A stretch of DNA of 64,000 nt, from assembly GCF_900964775.1 (NCBI RefSeq), contig NC_041815.1, positions 13,233,443 to 13,297,442 on the forward strand, in the 5' to 3' direction. This document shows, piece by piece, positions 12,149 to 23,264 of this stretch; positions within the stretch are counted from its first letter, which is position 1; every line of letters starts with the position of its first letter. The position numbers and the translations under genes are program-made. The notes beneath the pieces are model-generated. The model worked only from the letters and a program-made list of their open reading frames with translations. It was not told where the DNA came from and made no database searches. This DNA is from Scleropages formosus. Lineage: Eukaryota; Chordata; Actinopteri; Osteoglossiformes; Osteoglossidae.

Positions 12149-12502
12149 TGTCACGGTTAGGGATGGGAGACAGGAGGTAGGTGTTTTGGACCCAAGTGCG
12201 GGTGGGTTTATTCTGGATCCAAAAAACACAGAGGCAGACAAAATTGATGGTCTGGGACAGGCATTAGTCTTCTGGGGTGCAAACGTCATTTCTGGGGCAA
12301 GACAATTCTAAGTATTCGAGAAAGCAAGCAGAGGTTGAAAGCCAGGTGACCATAAGAACTAGGAACAGGGCATGAGGGACAAAGCACTGAATTGGCAAGC
12401 CAAGGTGTTGCAAGATTCTGCAACCTTGTGCTGGGATGATGCTGCCTTTATCCTTGGCCTTGATTACTGTCAAGTGCAGCAGCTTGGCTTGTGGGCATGA
12501 CA
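12149..12502. mobile_element. Solo LTR (Ty3/gypsy-like fossil)
   Basis: 354 bp starting TGTCACGG and ending GCATGACA, flanked by perfect 5-bp repeats GAAAT (12,144-12,148 and 12,503-12,507). The two sister sequences at about 40,820 and 43,710 are empty (TTGGAAATGATGTTCCC). The TG..CA ends, 5-bp duplication and clean empty sites make a solo LTR convincing. It is younger than the duplication of this segment. Confidence 0.88.
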
Positions 12503-12521
12503 GAAATGATGCTGCCTATAC

Positions 12522-12523
<2 letters not shown>

Positions 12524-12583
<60 letters not shown>

Positions 12584-12778
12584 CTGAGCCGCTTGTCCCA
12601 TACGGGGTCACAGGGAGCCGGAGCCTTGCCTGGCAACACAGGGCATGTGGCTGGAGGGGGAGGGGACACACCCAGGACAGGACACCAGTCTGTCACAAGG
12701 CACCCCAAGTGGGACTTGAACCCCAGACCCACCGGAAAGCATGACGAGGTCCAGCCCACTGCGCCATCGCACCCCCCA
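12524..12778 (-). mobile_element. tRNA-SINE, full length, long CA tail
   Basis: Reverse-oriented SINE with an A-box region (GGCGCAGTGGG type), the B box GGTTCAAGTCC, a body and a CA/GT tail of about 60 bp. The target duplication is CCTATACCC (12,515-12,523 and 12,779-12,787). The sister sites near 40,835 and 43,730 read CCCTATACCAATGAAC and are empty. Confidence 0.9.
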
Positions 12779-12787
12779 CCTATACCC

Positions 12788-13205
12788 ATGAACACAATAT
12801 ATTTTTGAGCTCTATATATTAATAAGGTTGTAGTGTAGTTGTTTCATTCTTGAATAAAAAATGATTTCTCAGCAGTCTTAAGCTTGAAAATGAAAACCAT
12901 GAAATTAAAAAGGTCCACTGCAAACACTTAATAAATATGCCACAGCAAAAGCATCCAAAACATTAAAAATCAGTGATGAATTGTGTGCTTTTTAATAGCA
13001 TAATTTTTTACCTATTCTGAGAGTTAAAGTAACATTTTAGGTATGTTTCTGTTAATTAAAAGATTAGATATTTTGAGAGTCATGTGGCATTTGTATGTCA
13101 TTCAGTGCAAGTCTATATATATAAAAAAAAATCATTATGAAATCCTTAAAAGCATAAAAGTTTCCATAAATCAACAATACAATCTTTTCATGAAGCTCGG
13201 TGAAC
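12788..13205. other. 3' flank of a B-type receptor
   Basis: Non-coding. It matches 40,830-41,260 (3' of A2) and 43,725-44,140 (3' of B2). This sequence normally follows the stop codon of a B-type OR, and here it follows the truncated OR piece at 13,206-13,353. Confidence 0.75.
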
Positions 13206-13353
13206 TTACTTCTTGGCGGTAAAAACTTTTAGAATCCGCACTTGTATGTTTTGAACACTTATTCCATATATTGTAGGGTTTAACAGAGGAGGAAATATCA
13301 AGAAATAAAGGGACATGAACATATGAGACCCATAAGGGAAATTACTCATGTTG
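13206..13353 (-). pseudogene. Olfactory receptor 3' fragment (B type)
   Basis: This encodes only the last 48 or so codons of a B-type OR: from MSNFP before TM7 through PPLLNPTIYGISVQNIQ to a natural stop after FTAKK. The reading frame is clean. On its 5' side the match stops abruptly at 13,353 and continues with the 3' flank of a C-type gene (compare 22,300-22,337). It is a by-product of unequal exchange, not a decayed whole gene. Confidence 0.88.
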
Positions 13354-13394
13354 TCACGATACAATCTTTTTTTGTCTATTTCATGAATCCCAGT

Positions 13395-14321
13395 TTATTT
13401 CTTAACAGGAAAAATTTTTAAAATCCGAACTCTTATATTTTGAACACTTATTCCATATGTTGTAGGGTTTAACAGAGGAGGAAATATCAAGATATAAAGG
13501 GACATGAACATACGAGACCCATAAGGGAAATTACTCATGTTGAACCTGCTTTGAATAACTTCAAAAAAGCACCCTGTAGAATAATTAACAAAAGCTAGTA
13601 AGTGAGGAGTGCATGTTTGCAGAGCTTTGAAACGAGAGTCCCTGGAGGCAAGCAGACAGACTCTGAGTATTTGTGCATAGGAAAACATTACCACCAAGAG
13701 CTGAGGAACAACTAAGAAAACAGTTGCAACCAGGCCAACAATACTATGAACTGAGGTATCAAAACATGACAGTCGAACTAATAGAAAATTGGCACAGTAA
13801 ACTTCAGGTATGATCCTGCTGCAGAAAGTAAGCTTAGCTGTGAGTATAAAATACATTCCAAAAGCAATAAATGGATACATCCAGGACAAGGCAATAAGAC
13901 CAATCACTTTTTGAGGAGACATGACAATGCGGTAGTGTAACGGGTGACAAATTGCAATGAACCTGTCATAGCCCATAACTGCTAAAATAGAGAACTCAAC
14001 CATAGCATATGTGTGCAAACAGTAAATCTGTGCCAAACAGAGTCCCAGAGAGATTTCATATGAGTAAAACATCAGCTGACTAAGGAGGAAAGGGTTTAAT
14101 ATGGTGCTTCGATAGATTCCATTCACTGCAAGATTGCCTACAAAGATGTACATGGGTTCATGGAGACTTTTCTCAAAGTAAATTACACTAATGAGAAGTA
14201 GGTTTGTACATAATGTTAGGATGTAAAGCAGAAGGAATACTATGAAGTATAGGTATTTTTGATCTTCCATTTCCATGTATTCTATCAATTTGAAGGAGGT
14301 CACTGCTGATATGTTTTCCAT
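13395..14321 (-). CDS. Olfactory receptor B1 (frame intact, probably not expressed)
   Basis: Seven-transmembrane odorant receptor of 308 residues. Seen: NIS (3-5), LHEPMYIF (53-60), C95, MGYDRFIAIC (116-125), C167/C176/C186, FSYAQILR in TM5, KALQTCTPHL, and LLNPTTYG in TM7, where the usual I/V is T. The last 20 or so residues and the 3' flank (13,354 to about 13,457) are C-type (ending FPVKK), while the rest is B-type, so the gene is a mosaic. Upstream, the acceptor found in all sisters (ACAG|TGTTCC) reads ACGG|TGTTCC. A gypsy element sits at 15,124-19,020, and the promoter module found 1.8 kb upstream of B2 was not found before the sequence switches to C-type flank at about 20,160. I infer an intact but likely silent gene. 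Confidence 0.92.
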   Translation of the reverse strand: MENISAVTSFKLIEYMEMEDQKYLYFIVFLLLYILTLCTNLLLISVIYFEKSLHEPMYIFVGNLAVNGIYRSTILNPFLLSQLMFYSYEISLGLCLAQIYCLHTYAMVEFSILAVMGYDRFIAICHPLHYRIVMSPQKVIGLIALSWMYPFIAFGMYFILTAKLTFCSRIIPEVYCANFLLVRLSCFDTSVHSIVGLVATVFLVVPQLLVVMFSYAQILRVCLLASRDSRFKALQTCTPHLLAFVNYSTGCFFEVIQSRFNMSNFPYGSRMFMSLYILIFPPLLNPTTYGISVQNIRVRILKIFPVKK

Positions 14322-15123
14322 TGTCTTCTGGTTGTATTAGGAACACCGTAAAAATGCAAGGGGCATGTGTTTTAATTTTTTTTTTTCTGAATTTATTGGT
14401 CATTAGAATTCTGCTAATCATTAAATATTAATGTCCTAATCATTAGAATAGAGGTCATTTTACACCACATACTACAGCTTTCAAAATTCTGGCACAATAA
14501 AATAAGCTGCAAAGCAGATGTTTTTTAAGAACAATTAACAGATTTTTCGTTAATATCCTTAAATTTTATTAAATGTTTTTCCTGGACTTGTTTTACATTA
14601 TCACATCCATCTTCTGTTTAAATTTTATGAAATGTGAGGTACTTGTGGATTTTGGCATTTCCTTATAAAATGGAAAGTTATATTTAATTAACATTAAATA
14701 ACAGAAGCACTGGTTTATTGGCACTCATAGGATGATCATGTAAAATTATCTTGAAATCACGTTTATGCTCCGAGACTGTCATTGTAGAAGTCATATAATA
14801 GGATACAGAATTTTGGAAAGGAAAGGCAGAAATCAGAAAAGAAAGGAAAGAGGGAGAGGAGAAATGCACAGCACACGTTTGCCCTCAACAGATCTGTGCA
14901 TACACGGTGAACCAATTTGTTGTAGCTTACTCATCATGCCCTGTTTCATATATTTTCATCAGTCATCTTTTCAGCATTGAGGTGAAAAAATGAAAAATTT
15001 GAGATCTGTACCCTATTGGCCGCCTTAGCCTTGTAGAGGTAATTATAACACATGTTAGGGATATTATGGCACTCTCTTTTCAAACATGAATAAATTATTC
15101 TTGAAGATATTAATTTATCAGAG
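14322..15123. other. Remains of the B1 intron
   Basis: Non-coding. It matches the B2 intron (45,075-46,323) apart from two SINEs present only there. The empty site for the SINE at 45,481 is seen at about 14,507-14,520. A 61-codon minus-strand frame at 14,684-14,869 is not kept in the B2 copy and is not called. Confidence 0.75.
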
Positions 15124-15531
15124 TGTCATGGTGTCCTCTGGAAAAAGAGCCGGACCCAATTGCGGAGCACAGGAACGCTTCTCAGAGGGAAATCCGAAAG
15201 ACATTGTCGAGTAAACAGGCAGTGGTCACCGAGGCGCAAGCGTAGTCACAAGGGAGGATAAGAGAATCGCTGTCGAGGATACAGGCAATGAGTTGATGCA
15301 AACCAGGAAGACGTAGATATCTAGGAAAGGGGACCAGGCACTAAGGCGAGGATGAAGACAAGGACGGGGACGGGGAATTGAGGAAAACAGGAGCGAAGGT
15401 AAGTCACGCAAGCGAGAGAGCTAAGGCTGAACTAGGTTTCGCATTTGCCTGGGCTCCGAGTTCCCCCTTTATACGATTTCCCTGTGAGCCGCTGCAGGTG
15501 TTCCTTATTGCGATGAAGCGGAGGGCGTGAC
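15124..15531 (-). repeat. Downstream LTR of the gypsy fossil
   Basis: 408 bp, TGTCATGG...GGCGTGACA. Directly inside lies the reverse of a polypurine tract (GTCCCCCCTCCACCGCAG), as expected next to a 3' LTR. The body matches 4,433-4,860. Confidence 0.88.
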
Positions 15532-18500
15532 AGTCCCCCCTCCACCGCAGCGGCCTGGGGGACGACCTCGGGGCCTGGGTGCGGGACGGTCGGGATGGTC
15601 TATGTGGAAGAAGGCTATCAGCTCATGGTCTAAGATGTCCCGGGCTGGGACCCAAGACTGTTCTTCTTGTCCGTAACCCTCCCAGTTGACCAAGTTTTGG
15701 AGAACCCCTTCTCGATGACGAGAATCCAGGAGAGCTCGCACTGCATATGTCGGGGCATCTCCATCTTGCAGGGTGAGCTGCGGTGGTGTGTCGAGCTGGG
15801 GCTGGTGCAGGGAGACGGCGCAGGGTTTTAGGAAGGAGGCATGGAAGGTGGGATGTGCCCTTAGGTGCTGCAGCAGCTGGAGATGATACGACACGGGTGA
15901 GACTTGGCGAAGGACTTTGAAAGGGCCAATGTAGCTGGGGCTGAGCTTCTTTGACAGGTAGGCTCCCTGGAGGCCTCTCGTGTATAGCCAGACCCTCTGA
16001 CCTGGTAAGAAGGAGAAAGGGCGTCGATGTTGGTCGGCCTGACGTTTGATCCAGGCCTGGCTGTAGAGGAGATGTTTCTGGATGTTCCGCCACACCTTGT
16101 CACTGGCCTTGTACCAGGAGTCCACCACAGGTACATCACTTGAACCGGGTTGCCATGGGAACAATGGTATTTGGTATCCTAGCATGCACTGAAATGAAGA
16201 ACAGCCTGAGGTGGAATGCGTTAATGCATTATATGCATATTCAGCCACACCTTGGCACTGAGCTTGTACCAGGGGTCCACCGCAGGTACATCACTCGAAC
16301 CGGATTGCCACGGGAACAATGGTGGCTGGGATCCTAGCAGGCACTGAAATGGAGAACAGCCTGAGGAGGTATGCTTTAATGCATTATGTGCATATTCAGT
16401 CCATGGTAGGTACCGTACCCAGTGTTGAGGTTTATCTGCACAATAACTATGGAGGAACCGGCTGATGTCCTGTTGGAGGCGTTCCACCTTCTGTTTGCCT
16501 GAGGGTGGTATCCAGATGTCAGGCTGATGGATATACCCAGTTTCTGCCAGAAGGCCTTCCACACCCTCGAGGTGGATTGACGGCCCCGATCTGAGACAAT
16601 GTCCTCAGGGAGCCCAAACAGACAAAACACATGCAGAAAAAGAAGTTTGGCTGTTTCTAGGGCGGTTGGGAGCTCGGAGAGGGGTATTAATTGGCAGGCC
16701 TTGTAGAACTAATCCATCACCGTCATTTCGGTGGTTTTACCATCAGAAACGGGGAGATCAACGAGAAAGTCCAGGGCAATATGGGACCAAAGGCAATTGG
16801 GCACCGGCAGGGGTTCCAGAAGCCCTACCGGTTTCTGGGTCAAGGATTTTGCCTGGGCGCAGACCCTGCAAGCCCAGATGTAGTCTTGTGTGTCCTCACA
16901 TATAGAAGGCCACCAGTAGCACCTCCGTAGGAGAGCCTGAGTTTTGCTAAACCCAGGGTGACCAGCTGCAGGATGTTCGTGAACCCACTGTAGAAGGGTT
17001 GTTCGCATACTGACGGGAACATACTGCTTTCCCGCAGGCTTACCTGGGGGTTCAGGCTCGGAGGCTTGGGCTTGCGAGAGGTCCTGGTCGAATGTCCAGT
17101 GCATGAGTGCCACTATGCAGGACCTGGGCAACACGAAGTCCGGTTGGCGTTCAGCTGGTTCCTTCTTGTACATGCGGGACAAGGCATCAGCTTTTGTGTT
17201 CTTCCTGCCTGGCCTGTAAGTGACAGTGAAATTAAAATGGGTGAAGAAAAGGGCCCACCTGGCTTGACAGGGATTCAGATTCCTCGCCGACTGAAGATAC
17301 TCCAAATTCTTATGGTCTGTGAGAACTACGAAGGGAAGCTTGGCTCCCTCTAGCCAGTGCCTCCATTCTTCTAGGGCCAGTTTAACGGCTAGGAGCTCCC
17401 GATTTCCTATGCCGTAATGTCGTTCTGCCAGGGACATTTTCTTGGAGAAAACTGCACAAGGAAATAACCTTGCCAGGACACCATGGCATTGGGATAGGAC
17501 AGCCCCTACGCCTGTCTCTGACACATCTACTTTCACTAGGAATGCTAACTCGGGGTCTGGGTGGTGGAGGATAGGGGCAGAAGCAAAACAGGTCATAAGG
17601 GCAACGAAAGAACGTTGTGTCTCCGGGGTTCAGGAAAGTTTTGTTGATTTGTGAGTGGTCAGAGCTGTTAAAGGGGCAGCTATGGCACTGAAGTCCCAAA
17701 TAAACTGGCGATAGAAATTGGAGAAGCTCAGGAACCTTTGTAAGGCCTTCACAGTGGTGGACGAGGCCACTGGAGGAATGTTTGTACCTTACCTGGGTCC
17801 ATAGTGATTTCCTCCTGGCGCAGTATGTACCCCAAGAAGGCTACCTGTGTCTGGTGGAATTGACATCTTTCCGCCTTAACAAAGAGACGATGTTGTAGTA
17901 ACCGCTGCAGGACCTGCTGCACCAGGATCACATGCTGCTCAAGAGTTGAGGAGTAAATAAGGATGTCGTCCAGGTACACCAAAACACTGTGGTTGATGAG
18001 ATCTCCTAAGACATGGCCTGGAAGACACTAGGGGCATTAGCAAGACCGAAAGGCATGACCAGGTATTCGTAATGGCCCATGGTGGTGCTAAAGGCAGCCT
18101 TCCATTAATCTCCCTCCCTGATTCAGATGAGATTATGTACACTTTGCAGGTCTAACTTCGTGAACCACCTTGTGTGGTGTATGTGTTTGGCATTTCGGGG
18201 CGGTTCGGGCACTAAAGTAGCACATGGCCAGGATTCCCACAGTAGAGGCAGAGCCAGTCCTTGAGTCGGTGCTGTCGCTCGGCGGGTGTGAGGCGGCCGT
18301 GCCCAACCGGCAGGGAGGCAGGTCGGTCCTGCAGTGTCGGGGTCATCTGAGTGTCTGGGTCACGATCCTAGGTGAGAGTGTCCAGCATAACAGCTGTGTG
18401 GACAAAGCTGTCAAGCGTCCAGTTTTCTCTCCGAAAAGCTAATTCCTTCCGAAGCCTGGGCGCCAACCCACTCCTAAAACAGGCTAGCTGTGCCTTTTGG

Positions 18501-19020
18501 TCCCAACCACAGCGTTTGGCGAGGATCCGGAAGTCGATCGCATAGTCAGCCATGGAGCGGTCTCCTTGTTGTAGGTTCATGAGGCGTTTGCTGGTGTCCT
18601 GGTCGAAATGCGAGAGCCCGAAAACTGCCTGGAAGTGGCTCTTGAATTCACTATAGGTTAGTGCAGAACAGCGCCCACAAGTGGCGGTTGCTCATTTCAG
18701 AGCCCAACCCGTGAGAAGGGAGACCAGGTACGTAATTCAGCTCAGGGAGGAGTGGTATAGCCAGGACCGGCTCCCAAAGATGAGTTCACATTGTAGCAAA
18801 AACCCTGTGCAGCGGATAGGGGTGCCATCATACCTTGCAGGGGTTTCCAGCCGCTGTTCTTGTTCGGGCTCTGGTGCAGGAAGGGAGAGAGGGGTGCATC
18901 CTGCGCGCGCTCGGTACGCGAGATCATACCTTATGCCTGGGCGCCAAGTTCCCCCTTTATATGATTGCCCTGTGAGCCGCCGTAGGTGTTCCTTTTTGTG
19001 ATGAAGCAGAGGGTGTGACA
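15124..19020 (-). mobile_element. Ty3/gypsy retrotransposon fossil inserted in the B1 intron
   Basis: Minus-strand order: remnant of the upstream LTR (about 18,930-19,020), gag (about 18,200-18,900), RT with a YLDDIL box (about 17,750-18,100), RNase H (about 17,250-17,600), integrase with an HHCC-like zinc region and core (about 16,400-17,250), a chromodomain-like C-terminus (about 15,560-15,750), a polypurine tract next to 15,531, and the downstream LTR. It is flanked by 5-bp repeats CAGAG (15,119-15,123 and 19,021-19,025). The empty site is intact at 46,324. It is broken, with several breaks. The same insertion gave the fossil ending at 4,860, so it predates that duplication. Confidence 0.92.
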
Positions 19021-19308
19021 CAGAGATTCTTTACTTCTTTCTAGGCCATGGGGCCCTTTCAGAATACAATTACAGCTAACAATTTCTTTTAGAACACTGT
19101 TCATAAATATATCTGGAGAAAATATTGTACTATTCATTCTTCTGGAAACTGAATACCTTCAGATAGAAGCATATCGGAAATAATAGTAGTGCAGTGATAT
19201 TTTAATTTAGTTTCGTTTGACAGTGGTGTTTTCGAAATAAAATTGTGATTTCACGGACCTCTCTTCATTGAAATATTTGAACAATGGGCCCCAGATTAAG
19301 AAACCCTG
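19021..19308. mobile_element. hAT-like MITE, copy 2
   Basis: Sister of 4,861-5,148 and 46,324-46,609, with the same imperfect inverted ends. Its first five bases form the right-hand target repeat of the gypsy fossil. Confidence 0.45.
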
Positions 19309-19864
19309 AACTGAGGTACACTCAGCCTTCATATTACAGGTCCCTTTATAATGGAGAGCCATTATAGGGGCTTATCAAAATATGTATCCATATTTCAAAC
19401 AGTTAGAATTAATTTTCAGTCCAACAGCCTTTTGCTTAATTACATAGCTATTTTACCTCCACAGTTGGAATTTTACTCTGTAAAATGTCTTATATCAGAC
19501 AGTTGTTTTTTGACAGATATACAAAGTTGATATCTCTATCCACGACCACAACCACCTATTAGATTCAATAGTATTAGAACTTCTCGTTAATTTAATTGAT
19601 GGTTTTTTCATAAGTGATTTCTTATGCTATTTGCAATGATGTCTTGTTTATACAATTATGTAAATACAAGTGTGTGTGTGTAAATACCATTGTATATAGT
19701 ACAGTATCGGTATAATGATAGTAATTTTGAAACTGTACGATTTTCAAAATTATTAGTGATATTGTTTTTACTTAAAAGTGTGTGGAGTAAAATTCTCTAT
19801 ATATGTTTCATTGTGTGATCTATGTTAGGAGAACATGGATTATACTATCAAAATGTTTCGGTTG
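19309..19864. other. B-intron DNA
   Basis: Non-coding. It is nearly identical to 5,149-5,704, and its first part matches 46,610-46,760 in unit 2. No promoter module was found here or up to 20,186, where the sequence becomes C-type 3' flank. Confidence 0.7.
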
Positions 19865-19873
19865 ACAAATTAA

Positions 19874-19878
<5 letters not shown>

Positions 19879-19923
<45 letters not shown>

Positions 19924-20120
19924 TTTCAGAACCGCTTGTCCCATACGGGGTGACGGGGAACCGGAGCCCACCCAGCAACACAGGGCGTAAGGCCAGAGGG
20001 GGAGGGGACACACCCAGGACAGGACACCAGTCCGTCACAAGGTATCCCAAGCGGGACTCGAACCCCAGACCCACTGGACAGCAGGACTGTGGTCCAACCC
20101 ACTGCGCCACCACACCCCCC
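19879..20120 (-). mobile_element. tRNA-SINE, full length
   Basis: Reverse-oriented copy with the B box GGTTCGAGTCC and a CA tail of about 42 bp. The 14-bp target repeat ACAAATTAAATACA is at 19,865-19,878 and 20,121-20,134. The sister copy at about 5,705 is empty, so this insertion is younger than the duplication linking 5 kb and 20 kb. Confidence 0.93.
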
Positions 20121-20245
20121 ACAAATTAAATACATTTCTATTAATTTATAAAAATCCAGTCTAGGTATTTGAGCAATGATCACCGCATAATTTGCCTGAT
20201 GTGCAACATTAATCAACTTACTTTTCCTGACCTCATAAAAGCATA

Positions 20246-20790
20246 GTTTGGGTGGTGGTTTTGGGTTGTGAAAGCAGTGACTGTTGGCCTGCCACTGAGG
20301 GGGACTCCATGTGACACTGATCAGGGAAGAAAGATGTCAGCAGTCAGGACATCTCTGTAGCGTGGGAAGTGCCACACCTGACAAAGTTTACTTCATTATT
20401 TGGACAAATAAAAGGACTTGAGGGATGCATCAGAGCTTCATGGGTGATCAGAGTGGTACAGTAAATTGTTTCTCTCCACTGTTCTTCCTAAGCGCCAGCA
20501 GCACCAATAGCAGCGAAAAAAGGGGATGCTGACATCAAGGTGGACACTCCCTCTGGCAAGCTGAGACAGAATCTGAGCAAACAGCATGTCTGAGACTGAG
20601 TCAACTCTTGTATTTTTGTTTCTTAAGTGTTTCTGGACCTCTGGCATAGTATTTTTGCTGACCTGCTAACAGGAAATCCCAATAAAGCAGAGCTAGACAA
20701 GGTAGCTGGTGTAAACTCATGGCTCGTTGGTATCTTCTTTTACCTCATGCCTTTTACAGATTTAATTTGATCCTAACCCTATGGGAAGAA
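20246..20790. other. Unidentified 545-bp segment absent from unit 2
   Basis: Between GACCTCATAAAAGCAT and TTATGTTCA, unit 1 has about 545 bp that unit 2 lacks at 48,020. I see no inverted ends, poly(A), tRNA-like head or clear target duplication. It could be a deletion in unit 2 or the insertion of an unknown element. Confidence 0.5.
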
Positions 20791-22337
20791 AATTATGTTC
20801 AATAGTTGGTAAGTTATTGCTTTGGACAATAGCATCTAGATGAATAAAGGTAAACTGTAAGTACAGGACAATTGAAGAAACAAATGTCAATTGATGTGAA
20901 ACACTTAACAGGCTGCAGACAAAAGTAGGAGGGCCTGGCAGGCATGCGCAGCCATGCTCTTTAGTCCGTTTTCTCTTCAGTCCTTCTCCCATGCCCTGCT
21001 GTGCTCCTCATTCTGCATTTCCGTGGGTGTCGCTTCACAGTACAAATTCATTGTGGATTCCCTGGGGTGTGCCTGTTTGTTCACCAATACATTTTACTCC
21101 TCTCCTTTCAATTCCTTTCCAATTTCAAAGAGGAACCACAGCTGTAGCCTTAGCAATGGTTGCAGAATGAGGCGTAAAATGGCTCATTTATTTAAAGATT
21201 GATGTTAGATTTATACATCTAAATGTCATAATGTTTCTCTTTGTATATAGGCAACAGAAAGAGAGCTCTCCAGCCCCAACAGAGTTTAGTTAAACTCCAG
21301 TACACAAAATGATTCATAACCCCATTTCTGTATTCACCATGGAAAGTAATATGTGGTTATATGTGAATATTTAAATAAAATATTTACATTACGGATAAGT
21401 GAAGTCATGCTGCAGAAGCAGAGAGAGGGGATGCTTGACCTGAATACATACTTTGTTTATAAATGTAACCCTGCCTTCTGCAACTGTTTTTTAACAAACA
21501 GAAAGTAAAAAGAAATGGGGTTTAATTAATTAATTCAAGTTTATAGGAACATTGGTTTTCTGTGTTTCTTCCTTCATTTCAGTGACCTTGTGAAGTTTTC
21601 ATTGTGTTGTCAGTCCGTGCTCTGGTTTCTGCCCAGCTATTGTTAAAAAGAGTAATGAAGTGTAAATTAAGACAGCAAGCTATCTGAGTGACCTGAAAAT
21701 TAAACTGTGAAAGAATACTGCTTGGCATTTAAAATTTAGCTTTTTTATTCCTAGTCATTTGTTTCCATATCCCTTTCAGATATATTTTCAAACTGAAAAT
21801 GGACATGTAATAAAAAATTTTTCAACACATCTTCAGATTTACATTCTAAGTTCAAATATTTCTTTGAATTAATAAATGAAACTGAAATAATCAGGGACAT
21901 TTTTGACAACCATAGGGTACTGGAAACAATCTTGATCACAAATATTGATTAGCATCCCTTCAGTTTTGTCAAACATATTAAAATAAATGCATACACAGAA
22001 TTTTGTTAGTCATTCAACATACTACAAAAATTACTTCTGCAAATAACAAAAGGCTAAAAATGACTGACATATTTATTAGTTTTAAATCTGTACCGTTAGC
22101 TGTATTTATATTTACAATGTTCCAGACTGTTGTTGATTCAGTCAACTTAAGTTACACATTCTGCATTTTGTCTGGCTAGAGAGAAACCAAGTTATATATT
22201 TTACTATTTTGATTTAGTTATGTAATAGCCAGATTTAAATAAATTTCAATCAGTTTTTTTTACCTATAAATACTTATTATTTAGCAAAGCAAAAAGTCAC
22301 AATAAAATCTTTTTTTGTCTATTTCATGAATCCCAGT
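20791..22337. other. 3' flank of OR C1
   Basis: Non-coding. It matches 48,030-50,466 once five SINEs present only in unit 2 are removed. It therefore supplies the pre-insertion sequence for those SINEs (for example 21,358-21,400 and 21,200-21,220). A small 82-codon frame at 20,954-21,202 is interrupted in the sister copy. Confidence 0.7.
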
Positions 22338-23264
22338 TTATTTCTTAACAGGAAAAATTTTTAAAATCCGAACTCTTATATTTTGAACACTTATTCCATA
22401 TACAGCAGGGTTTAGCAGAGGAGGGAATATCAGGAAATAAAGGGACATGAACATACGAGACCCATAAGGGAAATTACTCATGTTGAACCTGCTTTGAATA
22501 ACTTCAAAAAAGCACCCTATAGAATAATTAACAAAAGCTAGTAAGTGAGGAGTACATGTTTGCAGAGCTTTGACATGAGAATCCTTGGAGGCGAGCAGGC
22601 AAACTCTGAGTATTTGTGCATAGGAAAACATTACCATCAAGAGCTGAGGAACAACTAAGAAAACAGTTGCAACCAGGCCAACAATGCTATGAACTGAGGT
22701 ATCAAAACATGACAGTCGAACTAATAGAAAATTGGCACAGTAAACTTTAGGTATGATCCTGCTGCAGAAAGTAAGCTGAGCTGTAAGTATAAAATACATT
22801 CCAAAAGCAATAAATGGATACATCCAGGACAAGGTAATAAGACCAATCACTTTCTGAGGAGACATGACAATGTGGTAGTGTAACGGGTGACAAATTGCAA
22901 TGTACCTATCATAGCTCATAACTGCTAAAACAGAGAACTCAATCATAGCATATGTGTGCAAACAGTAAATCTGTGCCAGACAGAGTCCCAGAGAGATTTC
23001 GTGTGAGTGAGACAGCAGCTGCCCAAGAAAGGAAGGAATTGATATGGAGCTTCCATACATTCCATTCACTGCAAGGTTACACACAAAGATGTACATGGGT
23101 TCATGGAGACTTTTCTCAAAGTAAATTACACTAATGAGAAATAGGTTTAGACATAATATCAGGATGTAAAGCAGAAGGAATACTATGAAGTACAGGTATT
23201 TAAGATCTTCCATTTCTATGTATTCAATCAATATGAAGGAGGTCACTGCTGAAACGTTTTCCAT
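22338..23264 (-). CDS. Olfactory receptor C1
   Basis: Seven-transmembrane odorant receptor of 308 residues in one coding exon. Seen: NVS glycosylation site (3-5), TM1 about 23-48, LHEPMYIF (53-60), C95 at the start of TM3, MSYDRYIAIC (116-125), C167/C176/C186 in the second extracellular loop, FSYAQILR (213-220), KALQTCTPHL (232-241), NPAVY of TM7 (285-289) and the tail FPVKK. The start codon follows a predicted acceptor TTTTTTACAG|TGTTCC by 24 bases. The promoter and first exon are predicted at 24,816-24,962, giving a 1,527-bp intron. TM5-TM7 are closer to B1 than to its positional sister C2, which suggests conversion within unit 1. The odorant is unknown. Confidence 0.96.
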   Translation of the reverse strand: MENVSAVTSFILIEYIEMEDLKYLYFIVFLLLYILILCLNLFLISVIYFEKSLHEPMYIFVCNLAVNGMYGSSISIPSFLGQLLSHSHEISLGLCLAQIYCLHTYAMIEFSVLAVMSYDRYIAICHPLHYHIVMSPQKVIGLITLSWMYPFIAFGMYFILTAQLTFCSRIIPKVYCANFLLVRLSCFDTSVHSIVGLVATVFLVVPQLLMVMFSYAQILRVCLLASKDSHVKALQTCTPHLLAFVNYSIGCFFEVIQSRFNMSNFPYGSRMFMSLYFLIFPPLLNPAVYGISVQNIRVRILKIFPVKK

